From the NCBI GenBank assembly GCA_035517615.1, contig DATIYM010000056.1, positions 21,454 to 85,453 of the forward strand: DNA of 64,000 bases. Direction: 5' to 3'. Of the stretch, positions 23,014-32,789 are shown piece after piece. The notes under the pieces were generated by a model. It was not told the DNA's origin, ran no database searches, and was given only the letters and a program-made list of their open reading frames with translations. Both the position numbers and the translations under genes were made by a program. Position 1 is the stretch's first letter; every line of letters starts with the position of its first letter. This DNA is from AG25 sp035517615 (GTDB lineage: Bacteria > Gemmatimonadota > Gemmatimonadetes > Gemmatimonadales > GWC2-71-9).

Positions 23014-26000
23014 CGGCGGCGGGTGGCTCCGAGATACGTCCGGACGAGAGGCACTGCTCCCTGCCGCACAAGAGCCGCCCTCACTTCGGGTTCCGCATCG
23101 GGGCCGAGCGAAACGAGGAGCTTCTCCGCGCGTCCTTCACCATCCCGTAGGGCAATGGGGACGCCGTCGCGATAGAGCAGCCGGTTCCCCGCAAGTGCCG
23201 CTAACGTTTCGCCCGGCGTAATGATCCCCACCAGGTTCAGCGGGTCCGCTCCGCTCACCGCGATCATCTCGCCGCCGTGCACCTCCCGTCTCACCGCCCG
23301 GAGTGACCCGATCGCCTCGGGAAGCGCGTACTGCTCGCCCGAGAATCCCGCCACGAACCGGCCACCGCGAATTTCCCCTCGGGCCTCGAGTCGGCGATAT
23401 ACGCGCAGTACATCGCGCCAAGGGGCGAGCAACGATTCTCGCGCAACGAGACGGCGGAACACTACCCCGTAGCGGCGCAGTAGCTGGCGAGCGACGGTTT
23501 CCGCAAGCTGATCTTCGGAGACGGGCGCGGTGCGGTCCACGCGAGACCAGCGGCCGGCGGTTTCGACTCCGAATGGGGCACTCGGGCCGCGGCGGCGGAA
23601 GGTGCTGATCGGTTTCCGCCTGTCGGACGGCACGAGCAGCGCCCGGAGGCCCGCGAAACTGTCGGACGTCACAATGCCCCAGGCGACAAGCTCGGCCAGT
23701 CCCTTCTCGACTTCTGTTCGCAACAAGCCGGTGGCATTCACCAAGTCACCGAAGAACGACGCTCCCCGCTGCTCGAGTGCCTCGAGCACGGAGCGCCCCG
23801 CGTGTGACAACGCGAGGGACGCGCCGTCCACACCTGGCGCGAGCGCCTTCCAGATCGCGCCGCGATCGCGGCGGAACAGCGCGACCGGCGTCGTGCGCAC
23901 GGGACCCGACCGGTGGCCGCTCGTGACCTGAAGCGAGGGCAGCGAGATGCGACCCCAGGCGATCTGCCCGGAGAGACACAATCCGTCGAGCCAGAGAGGA
24001 TCGTACTCGCTCACCCGAGCGGGCAGCAGGTCGCGCTCCCAGGCTCCCGCGGGGGCTTCGAATCCGTCGAGCAGCTCGAGCACCGCGGCGAGTCCATCCG
24101 GGCCTTCGGCGCGCGTCTCCGGGGTCACGCGCTGCCACTTGAACAGGAACCGCATGAACTCGGCAGGTGCGACCGGCTCGATTTCTTTCCGAAGTCGGTC
24201 CAGCGTGTAGCGATGGATGCGCGCCAGCAAGCGTCGCTCGCACCACTCGAGCTCCTGCTCTCCCGCGCTCCACCGGCCCCGCAATACGAAGCCCTCGTGC
24301 TCGAGTGCGCCGAGGGCGAACTCCACGTCGCTACGCGCCAGGCCCACCGAGCCCGCGAGGCTGGTAGCGGTGATGGGCCCGACCACCTCGAGTCGTCCGC
24401 GCACGAGCTCGCGAATCGCGTCTTCTCTCGTCCACGTCTTGGCGCGCTCGCGCTCCGGGACCCCGAGCGCAGGGTGCATTGTTTTCCCGGGGAAGACGGC
24501 CTCGAGCATCGGAGCGCGCTCGGTGGCGACCCAGAGCGGAGGTTGACCAGGCAGCACCCCGGCACGACCCCTCGCGACCAAGTCTCCGAAATACGCGTCC
24601 CACTTGCCCCTTTGCCCTTCGCCTTGCGTGACGGCTCCGATCGTAAGCAGCGCATCGTGCAGCTCGTCCGCGTCACGGGCCTCAGGCCACGCCTCGTCTC
24701 GCACCCGCTCGATCGCCGCCGCGTCGAGGCGCCCGAACTCGTCGGCGGTCTTGATGTCGAGTCCGCGTCGGGTCAACACGGCCTGGGTGCGCCGTTCCTC
24801 GAGCGGGGCATCGTCGAGGAACGCGTACGGCTTTGCGTTCAGGACTTCGTGCGACAAGGGCGACGGCTCGGGCGTATCGCGGGCCACCAGCTGAAACTCG
24901 CCACGCTCCATCGCCTCGAGCACGCGACGCAACGCGGGGAAGTCCATGGCTTCCGTGAGACAGTCTTCGATGGTCTGCTTGACCAGCGGATGATCCGGAA
25001 TGTCGCGATCGCCGATCAGGTTCTCGGGACAGGCCAGCTGATCGGGAAACACGGCGGCCACGAGGTCTTCGGCTTCCATCCGCTGCAGCGGTGTAGGGAC
25101 TTTCCTGCCGCCTCGCGAGCGGAGCACCGCGAGCGCGCGTGTGGCGTTCCAGCGCCAGCGCGTTCCGAACATCGGCGCCACGAGCATAGCCTGCACGAGC
25201 AGCTGCTCGGCCGTTGCCGGCTTCAGATACTGGAAGACGTCGTCGAGCGGGAAACTGTGCTGCGCTCCCAGCGAGAGCACGATCGCGTCCTCGGTCGCCG
25301 CGGCCTGGAGCTCGAAGTTGAACGTGCGGCAGAACCGCTTCCGCAACGCCAGCCCCCAGGCGCGGTTGACCCGACTCCCGAACGGAGCATGCAGCACGAG
25401 CTGCATGCCGCCAGCTTCGTCGAAGAACCGCTCGAGGACGAGCGTCTGCTGAGTCGGAATGACACCCAGAATCTTCCGGCTTGCCTCGAGATAGTCGACG
25501 ATCTGCCGCGCCGCGGCCTCCGTGAGACCGACGCTCTGCTCGAGCCAAATGATCGCCTGCGCCGGATCACGCAGCCGCTCGTCCAGCTCCCCACGGAGCC
25601 GCGACACTTCGCGTGACAGCTCATCGGTGCGCGCGGGCGCTTCTCCGATCCAGAAGGGAATCGACGGCGGCTGTCCCTGAGCGTCGGACACGCGCACCTG
25701 CCCCGATTCGATCTTGCGGATGAGATACGAGCTGTTGCCGAGCTGGAAGATGTCGCCCGGCATACTCTCGATGGCAAAGTCCTCGTTCAGTGTTCCGACG
25801 AAGGTGTCGGTGGGCTCGAGGATGACGCGGTAGTCACCGACATCCGGGATCGCGCCGCCCGACGTGATTGCGGCGAGGCGGGCACCGCGGCGGCCGCGAA
25901 GACGCCGGTTCACGCCATCGTAGTGGAGATATGCCGCTCGCCTGCCTCGGCGAGTGGTGAATCCGTTCGCAAGCATCTGTACGACGTCGTCGAAATCGCG

Positions 26001-27320
26001 ACGCGTCAGGTTGCGGTACGGATACGCACGGCACACGAGAGCGAACAAGGCATCTTCGTCCCATTCCTCGGTGGCAGCCGCCGCGACGATTTGCTGCGCC
26101 AGAATATCGAGTGGACGGTCGGGGATGATGAGCCGATCGAGCTCGCCCTCCTTGGTCGCCCGAACCAGGGCCGCGCACTCGATGAGTTCATCACGGGAGA
26201 GTGGGAATATCCGACCCCTGGGGACTGCGCCAAGATTGTGCCCGGAACGGCCCACGCGCTGCAACAGGGTCGCGATCGCGCGCGTCGACCCGATCTGGCA
26301 CACGAGGTCGATCGACCCGATGTCGATGCCCAGCTCGAGTGACGCCGTGGCAACCAGCGCCTTGAGCTTTCCTTGTTTCAGTCTGGTTTCCGCATCCAGC
26401 CGCTTTTCTCGCGACAGACTCCCATGGTGGGACGTCACGGCCTCGGCGCCGAGCCGTTCCGACAAATGCATCGTGACCCGCTCCGCCATCCGGCGCGTGT
26501 TGACGAACACGAGCGTGGTCCGATGTTCGGAAACGAGCTGGGCGAGCCGATCGTAGATCTCCTCCCAGACCTCCGCCGCCATGACGGCCTCGAGCGGGGA
26601 GGACGGGATTTCGATTGCGAGATCGAGCTGCCGTGCATGCCCGGAGTCGATGATGGCACACGCCGCGCCGCCCGTCAGAAAGCGGGCGATCTCTTCGATC
26701 GGCTTCTGTGTCGCCGAGAGACCGATGCGCTGTAGCGGCCGTCCGGTGAGATGCTCGAGGCGCTCGAGTGAGAGCGCGAGATGGCTGCCGCGCTTGTCGC
26801 GCGCCACGGCGTGGATCTCGTCCACGATGACCGCACGGACGCTTTTCAGGGTGTCCCGAGCACGCTCGGAGGTCAGAATCAGGAACAGCGATTCGGGCGT
26901 GGTGACGAGGATGTGCGGGGGACGCCGGACCATCGCCTGCCGATCCGCGGCCGGGGTGTCGCCGGTGCGAACCAGGGTTCGGATCTCGACATCGGGGAGC
27001 CCGAGCTCAGGCAGCAGCGAACGGATTTGCTCGAGCGGCTCCGAGAGATTCTTCTGTACGTCGTTCGACAAGGCCTTGAGGGGCGAGACGTACAGCACCT
27101 GGGTCCCTTCGGGCAGCGAGCCCTCGAGTCCCTGCCGCAGCAGGCCGTCGATTGCCGTGAGGAATGCCGCAAACGTCTTGCCCGAGCCCGTCGGTGCGGC
27201 GATCAGCGCATGACGGCCCTCCTGGAGGAGGGGCCAGGCGCGGCGCTGGGGCTCAGTCGGTCCCGCGAATCGACTCAGGAACCAGCGCGAGACGGCGGGA
27301 TGAAAACCAGGCAGAGACAT
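23010..27320 (-). CDS. lhr: large Lhr-family helicase
   Basis: Long helicase-related protein, 1436 aa, the usual size for full-length bacterial Lhr. Superfamily 2 motifs: Walker A APTGSGKT (42-49), VTTPESL, DEIH (about 166-169), SAT (about 201), VNTRRMAERV, and motif VI QRVGRSGH. These are followed by winged-helix and the Lhr core domains, then the long C-terminal region found only in full-length Lhr. In other bacteria Lhr is a 3'-5' DNA-RNA helicase induced by DNA damage, and some C-terminal regions carry uracil-glycosylase activity. ATG 27320 lies 10 nt after the ispH stop, so the two are probably cotranscribed. Confidence 0.93.
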   Translation of the reverse strand: MSLPGFHPAVSRWFLSRFAGPTEPQRRAWPLLQEGRHALIAAPTGSGKTFAAFLTAIDGLLRQGLEGSLPEGTQVLYVSPLKALSNDVQKNLSEPLEQIRSLLPELGLPDVEIRTLVRTGDTPAADRQAMVRRPPHILVTTPESLFLILTSERARDTLKSVRAVIVDEIHAVARDKRGSHLALSLERLEHLTGRPLQRIGLSATQKPIEEIARFLTGGAACAIIDSGHARQLDLAIEIPSSPLEAVMAAEVWEEIYDRLAQLVSEHRTTLVFVNTRRMAERVTMHLSERLGAEAVTSHHGSLSREKRLDAETRLKQGKLKALVATASLELGIDIGSIDLVCQIGSTRAIATLLQRVGRSGHNLGAVPRGRIFPLSRDELIECAALVRATKEGELDRLIIPDRPLDILAQQIVAAAATEEWDEDALFALVCRAYPYRNLTRRDFDDVVQMLANGFTTRRGRRAAYLHYDGVNRRLRGRRGARLAAITSGGAIPDVGDYRVILEPTDTFVGTLNEDFAIESMPGDIFQLGNSSYLIRKIESGQVRVSDAQGQPPSIPFWIGEAPARTDELSREVSRLRGELDERLRDPAQAIIWLEQSVGLTEAAARQIVDYLEASRKILGVIPTQQTLVLERFFDEAGGMQLVLHAPFGSRVNRAWGLALRKRFCRTFNFELQAAATEDAIVLSLGAQHSFPLDDVFQYLKPATAEQLLVQAMLVAPMFGTRWRWNATRALAVLRSRGGRKVPTPLQRMEAEDLVAAVFPDQLACPENLIGDRDIPDHPLVKQTIEDCLTEAMDFPALRRVLEAMERGEFQLVARDTPEPSPLSHEVLNAKPYAFLDDAPLEERRTQAVLTRRGLDIKTADEFGRLDAAAIERVRDEAWPEARDADELHDALLTIGAVTQGEGQRGKWDAYFGDLVARGRAGVLPGQPPLWVATERAPMLEAVFPGKTMHPALGVPERERAKTWTREDAIRELVRGRLEVVGPITATSLAGSVGLARSDVEFALGALEHEGFVLRGRWSAGEQELEWCERRLLARIHRYTLDRLRKEIEPVAPAEFMRFLFKWQRVTPETRAEGPDGLAAVLELLDGFEAPAGAWERDLLPARVSEYDPLWLDGLCLSGQIAWGRISLPSLQVTSGHRSGPVRTTPVALFRRDRGAIWKALAPGVDGASLALSHAGRSVLEALEQRGASFFGDLVNATGLLRTEVEKGLAELVAWGIVTSDSFAGLRALLVPSDRRKPISTFRRRGPSAPFGVETAGRWSRVDRTAPVSEDQLAETVARQLLRRYGVVFRRLVARESLLAPWRDVLRVYRRLEARGEIRGGRFVAGFSGEQYALPEAIGSLRAVRREVHGGEMIAVSGADPLNLVGIITPGETLAALAGNRLLYRDGVPIALRDGEGRAEKLLVSLGPDAEPEVRAALVRQGAVPLVRTYLGATRRR

Positions 27321-27330
27321 GGAACGAGAC

Positions 27331-28545
27331 CTAAGTGACGGCGCCCTCGAGCGACTCGCCCCGGGTGGCGACGATCCGCTCTATCGCTTCGCCGATCTTG
27401 TTGTTCGGAGTCGACGCGCCGGCCGTGATCCCGATCGAGACCGGCCCGTCCGGGATCCAGCGCGACCGCCGCTCCTCCTGGTCCGACCCGACGGGGCGGA
27501 AGCGGATCGCCGCCGTGTCTGGATCAATGCACGTCGCGTCTTCGATGTGAAAGGTCGGTACGCGTTGCTGGCAAATGGCGGCCAGGTGAGTCGTGTTGCT
27601 CGAATTATAGCCGCCGATGACGACCATCACGTCGAGCGAGTCCGCGATCAGCGCGAGCACCGCGTCCTGCCGATCCTGCGTCGCCGAGCAGATCGTATCG
27701 AAATTTCGGAAATGATCCTTCAGGGCCGAGTCGCCGTACCGCCGGATCATGGTCTCACGCACGCGCGCGGCAATCGCGAGCGACTCGTTCGACAGCATCG
27801 TGGTCTGATTCGCCACGCCGATGCGAACGAGATCCCGTGCGGGCTCGAAGCCGGGCGACAGTTTCCCCTCGAAACGCCGGAGCAGCTCGGCGTCGTCCCC
27901 GCCGCACTCGATGTAGCTGCATACGTGGTCGACATCGCCGACATCGCGAACGACGAGATAGCGACCGCCCGCGTACTTCGTGACCTGACTGGCGGTCGCT
28001 TTGGTCTCCTCATGGTAGTACTTCCCGTGGATCAGCGCCGTAAAGCCGTCCTTCGCATAGCTGTCCACGCGCTTCCACACGTTCAAGACCGATCCACAGG
28101 TGGTGTCCACGAGCACACATCCAAGGGCCCGCAGCCGATCGAAATCGCGGACCGTGACCCCGAACGCGGGGAGAATGACCACGTCTTCCGATCCAATGGA
28201 AGCGAAATCGAACTCACCGTCCTCAGGATGGTGCAGGCATTCGACGCCCATGTCGCGCAGCTTCGCGTTCACGTGGGGGTTATGGATGATTTCGCCCACC
28301 AGAAACAGCCGCCGGTTGGGAAATTTTCTGCGGGTCTCGTAGGCGTATTCGACAGCCCGATCAACGCCGTAGCAGAACCCGAACTCACGCGCCAGACGGA
28401 ACGTCAGCGCGCCCGCGCGCAGCGTGTAGTCCCGGTTTCGAATGACATCGACCAAGCGGCTGTGATAGTCGGCCGCCAGGGCGCCTTCGATCGCGCCTTT
28501 GAGGCCGAATCCGCGGCGAAAGTACGTCTGCTCCACGTCGTTCAA
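27331..28545 (-). CDS. ispH: 4-hydroxy-3-methylbut-2-enyl diphosphate reductase
   Basis: IspH, the last enzyme of the MEP isoprenoid pathway, 404 aa. The three [4Fe-4S] ligands are visible: Cys58 in FGFCYGVDRAVEYAYE, Cys150 in DTTCGSV, and Cys286 in CSATQDRQ. An N-terminal extension of about 45 residues and the overall length match the long form found in cyanobacteria and plants rather than the roughly 315-aa E. coli form. It lies just upstream of lhr on the same strand. Confidence 0.95.
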   Translation of the reverse strand: MNDVEQTYFRRGFGLKGAIEGALAADYHSRLVDVIRNRDYTLRAGALTFRLAREFGFCYGVDRAVEYAYETRRKFPNRRLFLVGEIIHNPHVNAKLRDMGVECLHHPEDGEFDFASIGSEDVVILPAFGVTVRDFDRLRALGCVLVDTTCGSVLNVWKRVDSYAKDGFTALIHGKYYHEETKATASQVTKYAGGRYLVVRDVGDVDHVCSYIECGGDDAELLRRFEGKLSPGFEPARDLVRIGVANQTTMLSNESLAIAARVRETMIRRYGDSALKDHFRNFDTICSATQDRQDAVLALIADSLDVMVVIGGYNSSNTTHLAAICQQRVPTFHIEDATCIDPDTAAIRFRPVGSDQEERRSRWIPDGPVSIGITAGASTPNNKIGEAIERIVATRGESLEGAVT

Positions 28546-28556
28546 TTTAGCACACT

Positions 28557-29066
28557 CTACAGCTGCACTTTGCAGCTCACGCTGTCACTCGAGCTCGGCA
28601 GCGCCGCGACGGAGCCCACGAGACTCACCCGCTGGCCGACCGAGTAATCAATCCCGCTGCCCCGAAGCGTGGCGTTAAGCCTCGAACCGGCGGTGGTAAT
28701 CTGTACCAGTCCGCTGTCGAGGCCGAAACCACGCGCGATTTCACCCACCATGAAGCGCACCGACACTGTGGCGCCCCGGGGAGTGGTGCTGTCTCCGCGC
28801 GCGAGGATCGGATAATCGCCCGCAGCCCCCCCGCGGTTCCGCACCCAGATCAAGATACCATTGCCGCCCTCCGCGCCGGTGAGCAGGCGGCCAACAGCGC
28901 CCCGACACGGATATGCCGCCGCACGAATCGCGACCTCCGCGCTGTCGTGCGGCGGCCAATGCAACCGGATCTGCACCGACCCGGACCTGAGGCGCAGCGC
29001 CGCGGGGGCGCGCGCGCAACCCAGTGCGCCGACGAGGCACGCGAGCGCGAGGGGAAGGATCCTCAG
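28557..29066 (-). CDS. small putative lipoprotein, unknown function
   Basis: Unrecognised exported protein of about 169 aa. An in-frame GTG at 28976 would give only 139 aa and cut off a signal-like N-terminus. Extending to CTG 29066 adds the residues LRILPLALACLVGALGCARA, a hydrophobic stretch ending in a cysteine like a lipobox (ALGC, not canonical). The CTG overlaps the stop of the upstream thioesterase gene as CTGA, fitting translational coupling. The mature part is beta-rich with Gly/Ser/Val patterns. The start codon is an inference; no homologue is recognised. Confidence 0.5.
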   Translation of the reverse strand: MRILPLALACLVGALGCARAPAALRLRSGSVQIRLHWPPHDSAEVAIRAAAYPCRGAVGRLLTGAEGGNGILIWVRNRGGAAGDYPILARGDSTTPRGATVSVRFMVGEIARGFGLDSGLVQITTAGSRLNATLRGSGIDYSVGQRVSLVGSVAALPSSSDSVSCKVQL

Positions 29067-29524
29067 CGTTTCGGCACTCCCAGCTCGGCCCGGGCATCGT
29101 CGACGGAGAGCGTGAACGGTACGAGCGCGCGCACGACTTCAGGGGGAATGACCCGCGACTGAAGCGTGGGCCGCTCGACGCACACGAGCACCTGGTACCC
29201 CGCGGCTCCGAGCTCCACGGGATCGCCGCGGATGACGTCGAAATTCAGCGTGAGGGATTTCTTGCCGACGCGACTCACGTACGCCGCGACGCGGAGACGG
29301 TCATCGAGACGCGCCGGCCGATAGAATTCGCTGTGAATGGCCGCGCGGGGGAACCAGACGTTGTAGCGATCGAAGACGTTGCGAAACGCGAGCCCAGCGG
29401 CCCGGAACAGCTCGGTTTCAGCAATTTCGAAAAAGCGCAGGTATGCGCCGTAGCAGATTATTCCGGCGAAGTCGACATCGGACCAGCGGACGTATTCATC
29501 GATGATGTGGGGCTTTGCGGCCAT
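29063..29524 (-). CDS. hotdog-fold acyl-CoA thioesterase (YbgC/4HBT-like)
   Basis: Thioesterase of 153 aa with the 4HBT hotdog fold. The active-site segment WSDVDFAGIICYGAYLRFFE has the catalytic Asp in the family position (YbgC-type D-x-x-x-x-x-x-x-x-Y). It hydrolyses acyl-CoA; the chain length is unknown. It is followed, overlapping by 4 nt, by the small lipoprotein-like gene on the same strand. Confidence 0.87.
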   Translation of the reverse strand: MAAKPHIIDEYVRWSDVDFAGIICYGAYLRFFEIAETELFRAAGLAFRNVFDRYNVWFPRAAIHSEFYRPARLDDRLRVAAYVSRVGKKSLTLNFDVIRGDPVELGAAGYQVLVCVERPTLQSRVIPPEVVRALVPFTLSVDDARAELGVPKR

Positions 29525-29589
29525 CGCTCCCGCCAGTAGCAGGAGCCGGAGAAGCTAGGACCGCGTGGTCCCGGACGCCAGGATTTTCG

Positions 29590-30081
29590 TCAGCCCCGCC
29601 CCCCCGAGTTTCCGCCCGCCGGCCCACTGCCCCCGTTCTCGGGTTTCAGCCCATACGCCTTGAGTCGCCTCCAGAGCGTGGTGCGGCTGATTCCGAGCCG
29701 GCGAGCGGTTTCGGCAAGCTTCCCACTCGTGCCGTGCAGCGTCTCGACGATCGCCTGGCGCTCCCTATCGGCCAGGGTCTTCGCCTGATCGCCACGTGGC
29801 ACGAACACCGCCTCACCCAGACTCGTAGGGCCGGAGCGCAGCGGTGTAGCACGGCCGCCAAGAGCCAGCAGCCGCGGCCGGAGCGTGTCGGCGCGCTGAT
29901 TGGCGAAATCCCCTTCGATTCCGGCCATCCGACGTGCGTGCTCGTTCGCGTACAGCAGCCGGCCGTAGGGGTCGAACACGGCCACGCCATCACTGAATGA
30001 TTCCATGAGGGCTTGGCCGAGAGCCGTAAAAGACAGCGTAGTTGGCACAGTCGAAATCTTCTCTTTATTTGTCATACGCAT
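29590..30081 (-). CDS. PAS-domain Fis-type transcriptional regulator
   Basis: Regulator of about 163 aa. The N-terminal PAS domain (ALGQALMESFSDGVAVFD, LLYANEHARRMAG) senses an unknown signal. A linker leads to a Fis-type helix-turn-helix near the C-terminus (LAETARRLGISRTTLWRRLK). Starts at ATG 30081 or 30075 are preferred; a GTG at 30168 lies 2 nt after the upstream helicase gene but adds non-conserved sequence. A TTATAT box at about 30131-30136 (minus strand) could be a -10 for an internal promoter. There is no sigma54 AAA domain, so it resembles the isolated DNA-binding end of an NtrC-type protein. Confidence 0.7.
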   Translation of the reverse strand: MRMTNKEKISTVPTTLSFTALGQALMESFSDGVAVFDPYGRLLYANEHARRMAGIEGDFANQRADTLRPRLLALGGRATPLRSGPTSLGEAVFVPRGDQAKTLADRERQAIVETLHGTSGKLAETARRLGISRTTLWRRLKAYGLKPENGGSGPAGGNSGGRG

Positions 30082-30170
30082 CTGTGGTGCTCGATGTGGA
30101 ACGGCGGTGCCCAGTCCCACCACGAACCTCCCATATAAGTAAGGACCCGTCGGGGGGAATCCGGTCACAT

Positions 30171-32789
30171 CTACCGGTGACGCCGCCGCCGCCGGCCCCC
30201 GCCTCGGGCTAAACGCTGGCGGTCGCTTTTGGGGAGGCCACGGAGCTGGCGCTCCAGGTCGGCCAGCGAATCGGCCCTTACCGTCTCCCGTTTACCCCGT
30301 AAGACCATGAACCGCACCGGCCTGTCAAAGGCAGGTAAGTCCGTGGCGCGCAATCTCCTTGCCTGCCCCTCCTTGAGACGCAATCGCACGACCCCGCCTC
30401 CCGGCTCCACCCCGTATTCGAGCGGTATTCGGTCACCGTGGAGATGAATGGAAGCGGGCAGCAGGTCCAGCTCGCCACGCGCCGCCGCAGGCAGGATTGC
30501 ATCGACATCGAGCGTGAGTCGTGCTTCGAGAAACTCGTCCCAGGAGCGCACGTGCTCGAGTTGCAGGAGGAGCAGCTCGGCGATCGGGTCGCGCCCAAGA
30601 TTGGCGAGCCGGCCGCCGGAGCGGCGCCAGTAGAACTCGATGCGATCGAGGGCGCGCTTCACGCGCGACTGGTCCGGATGGGGCGTCACTCCCGTGATGA
30701 CCGAATTCACCAACGCGCGCCGGGCCGCCGCTGCAAGCCCCGACGGAAACGGGTCCGGCAGCGGCTCGGCCTCGCGGTCGAGCAGGAAACCATGATATCT
30801 GACCGTTCGAATGACGACGAGTCCTGCGTGACGGCGGTTGCGTTCGAACACGACGTCCGGTGCCGTGCGTTGGGCATAGTGGCGGATGAGGCGCTCGGGG
30901 ATCTGGGTGCCTTCGATACTCGCTCGCGGTACGCCGAAACGGTCCGCGAAGTACCGCAGCGAGCCTGCTACCGCCCCCCAGCTGCCGCTCACCGACCCGC
31001 GACTCACGCGGGCTTCGCGTCCGTCGGCCGTTTCCTCGTCGATTACGAGATCGAGCGGCATGATGCGCGCCAGGAGATCGGCGTACCGGGCGAGTAGCGC
31101 CTGGTCGGCGTAGGGGAGTCGTTCCGGCAACGGCTGTTCCAGCTGGCGATACACCGATGCCATTCCCAGCGCCACGTCCTCGATCACCTTCACCAGGACG
31201 CCGCGACCCTCGGCCCAACGGTCGATCGTGTCGTGGAACAGGTGACGGGACAGACCATATACCTCACCCGGATATCCGTGTTTGTTCACGGCTTCCGCGT
31301 AGACGTTGTAGCTCGTGAGATGGTCGCTTCCGGGCAGGACGAGCCCTGCGAGGTTGCGCTCCTCGCGCGTCATGCGATGCAGAGAATCGATGTTGGCGCA
31401 CACGGCAACGACGGGCAGCAGTTGAGCGTCCGCGTGATAGAGCAGCTCCCCGAACGGGCGCTCGACCGGCATCGCTTCGACTTCGCGCCCATAGGCCGTC
31501 AGGCGTCCGTGCTCGATCAAGCCCCGTTCGCTGAGCAGGGTGACGGCCTCACGGTACGCTCGCCGATCGAGCGGGACCGGCAGATCGAGGTCCTGAGCGT
31601 CCACGCCCAATGCGGCGCATGTGATTGCGACACGTTCCGCGTCGCCCGCGAGCTGGAACTCGGGAGGTGCGGGACGGAGCTGGTCGAACACAAGATCTCG
31701 ATCGGTCAGAACGAAGACCTGGCCACTCGCCACCCTGCCATGAACCCGGCCCGCCATCTGGAGGATTTCGTTGGATCCCAGATATAGCCGTGTGAGAACG
31801 TTCCTGCCCCGCTCCACGACGTTGGCGTACCGCGCGTCGTAGATCACGACCGTATCCAGGCCATGAATATTGAGCGCGGACTGGCCCGCCGCCGTCATGG
31901 CGAGCAGAAACGGCCGCGCCACCGAGCCGTCGAGAAACGGCCGGATGACTCGGATGGGTTCGCCGCCATGATAGAACGCGGTCGACAGCGCCTGCCAGCG
32001 GTCGCCGAGCTCCCCTGCGATTTGCTCGACCTCGGCGCGGGTCGGGACGAAGACGGCGACGCCGCGACGCTCCCTAATCACACGGCGAATGAAACGCTCG
32101 TCGAGAAAAGCGAGCGGCCGGAGCGGCAGCACCCGCACTTCGGCGGCCTTGGCGGGATCGAAGGCGCGCGTTTCGAGCACCTCTGCCGAATTCAGGTACG
32201 TCGCATAGAACCGCGGGTCCACGGTGGCCGACAACCAAACGAAACGACAACCGGCGCGTTTGCCGAGCGCGAGACATAGCTCCAGCTCAGCCGAGGTCTG
32301 GTGGATCTCGTCGACCACCAGCGTGTCGCGTGCGGTAATCAGTCCGTCCTCGAACCAGCGCCGCGCGATGCCGGTCGTCACGATCACGACATTCCAGGTC
32401 GGCGTTTCCGGCGTGGCCTCTCGTTCCCGGTTCACTACGCCCACACGCAGCTTCGCGCCCAGAATGGTTTCGGCCATTGACCGGATCGCGAGCGTCTTGC
32501 CGGTTCCCGTTCCGGCAACGATCCCGAACCCTCGCCCCGACGTAGCCAGGCGGCGAATGTCGTCGCCGTGCTCCCGCTCCAGCAACGTTTCGATGTGAAG
32601 GCCGAGGGCAAGCTCGATCGTTTCACAAGCCGCTCGGGTGGGCGCGATCACGATCACGCGCCCGGTCGCCGGCTCGGCGGCCAGGAACGCTTGTGGATCG
32701 GGAGGGAGGGAGTGGTCGCGAGAGAGGTGCACGTCTTGTTGGGGAGCCGTTTGAAGGTCCCCGGACGCAAGCCTAACGGTGTGGTTCAA
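30171..32789 (-). CDS. HrpB-like DEIH-box ATP-dependent helicase
   Basis: Large helicase of 872 aa in the DEAH/RHA group related to HrpA/HrpB RNA helicases. Walker A is GTGTGKT (93-99), motif II DEIH (160-163), motif III SAT, and motif VI QMAGRVHGR in place of the usual Q-x2-GR-x-GR. An HA2-like helical domain and an OB-fold region rich in Arg follow; the C-terminus is basic (RRRRRHR). An extra N-terminal segment with APTRAAC precedes Walker A, an unusual order. The TTG at 32789 overlaps the selenoprotein gene by 17 nt; GTG at 32732 is an alternative. It is probably cotranscribed with the SelW-like gene. Confidence 0.8.
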   Translation of the reverse strand: MNHTVRLASGDLQTAPQQDVHLSRDHSLPPDPQAFLAAEPATGRVIVIAPTRAACETIELALGLHIETLLEREHGDDIRRLATSGRGFGIVAGTGTGKTLAIRSMAETILGAKLRVGVVNREREATPETPTWNVVIVTTGIARRWFEDGLITARDTLVVDEIHQTSAELELCLALGKRAGCRFVWLSATVDPRFYATYLNSAEVLETRAFDPAKAAEVRVLPLRPLAFLDERFIRRVIRERRGVAVFVPTRAEVEQIAGELGDRWQALSTAFYHGGEPIRVIRPFLDGSVARPFLLAMTAAGQSALNIHGLDTVVIYDARYANVVERGRNVLTRLYLGSNEILQMAGRVHGRVASGQVFVLTDRDLVFDQLRPAPPEFQLAGDAERVAITCAALGVDAQDLDLPVPLDRRAYREAVTLLSERGLIEHGRLTAYGREVEAMPVERPFGELLYHADAQLLPVVAVCANIDSLHRMTREERNLAGLVLPGSDHLTSYNVYAEAVNKHGYPGEVYGLSRHLFHDTIDRWAEGRGVLVKVIEDVALGMASVYRQLEQPLPERLPYADQALLARYADLLARIMPLDLVIDEETADGREARVSRGSVSGSWGAVAGSLRYFADRFGVPRASIEGTQIPERLIRHYAQRTAPDVVFERNRRHAGLVVIRTVRYHGFLLDREAEPLPDPFPSGLAAAARRALVNSVITGVTPHPDQSRVKRALDRIEFYWRRSGGRLANLGRDPIAELLLLQLEHVRSWDEFLEARLTLDVDAILPAAARGELDLLPASIHLHGDRIPLEYGVEPGGGVVRLRLKEGQARRLRATDLPAFDRPVRFMVLRGKRETVRADSLADLERQLRGLPKSDRQRLARGGGRRRRRHR

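Noticed and set aside
23913..25616. A 567-codon plus-strand frame opposite the lhr gene
   Set aside because: It lies wholly inside lhr, which has clear helicase motifs; its translation has no recognisable family.
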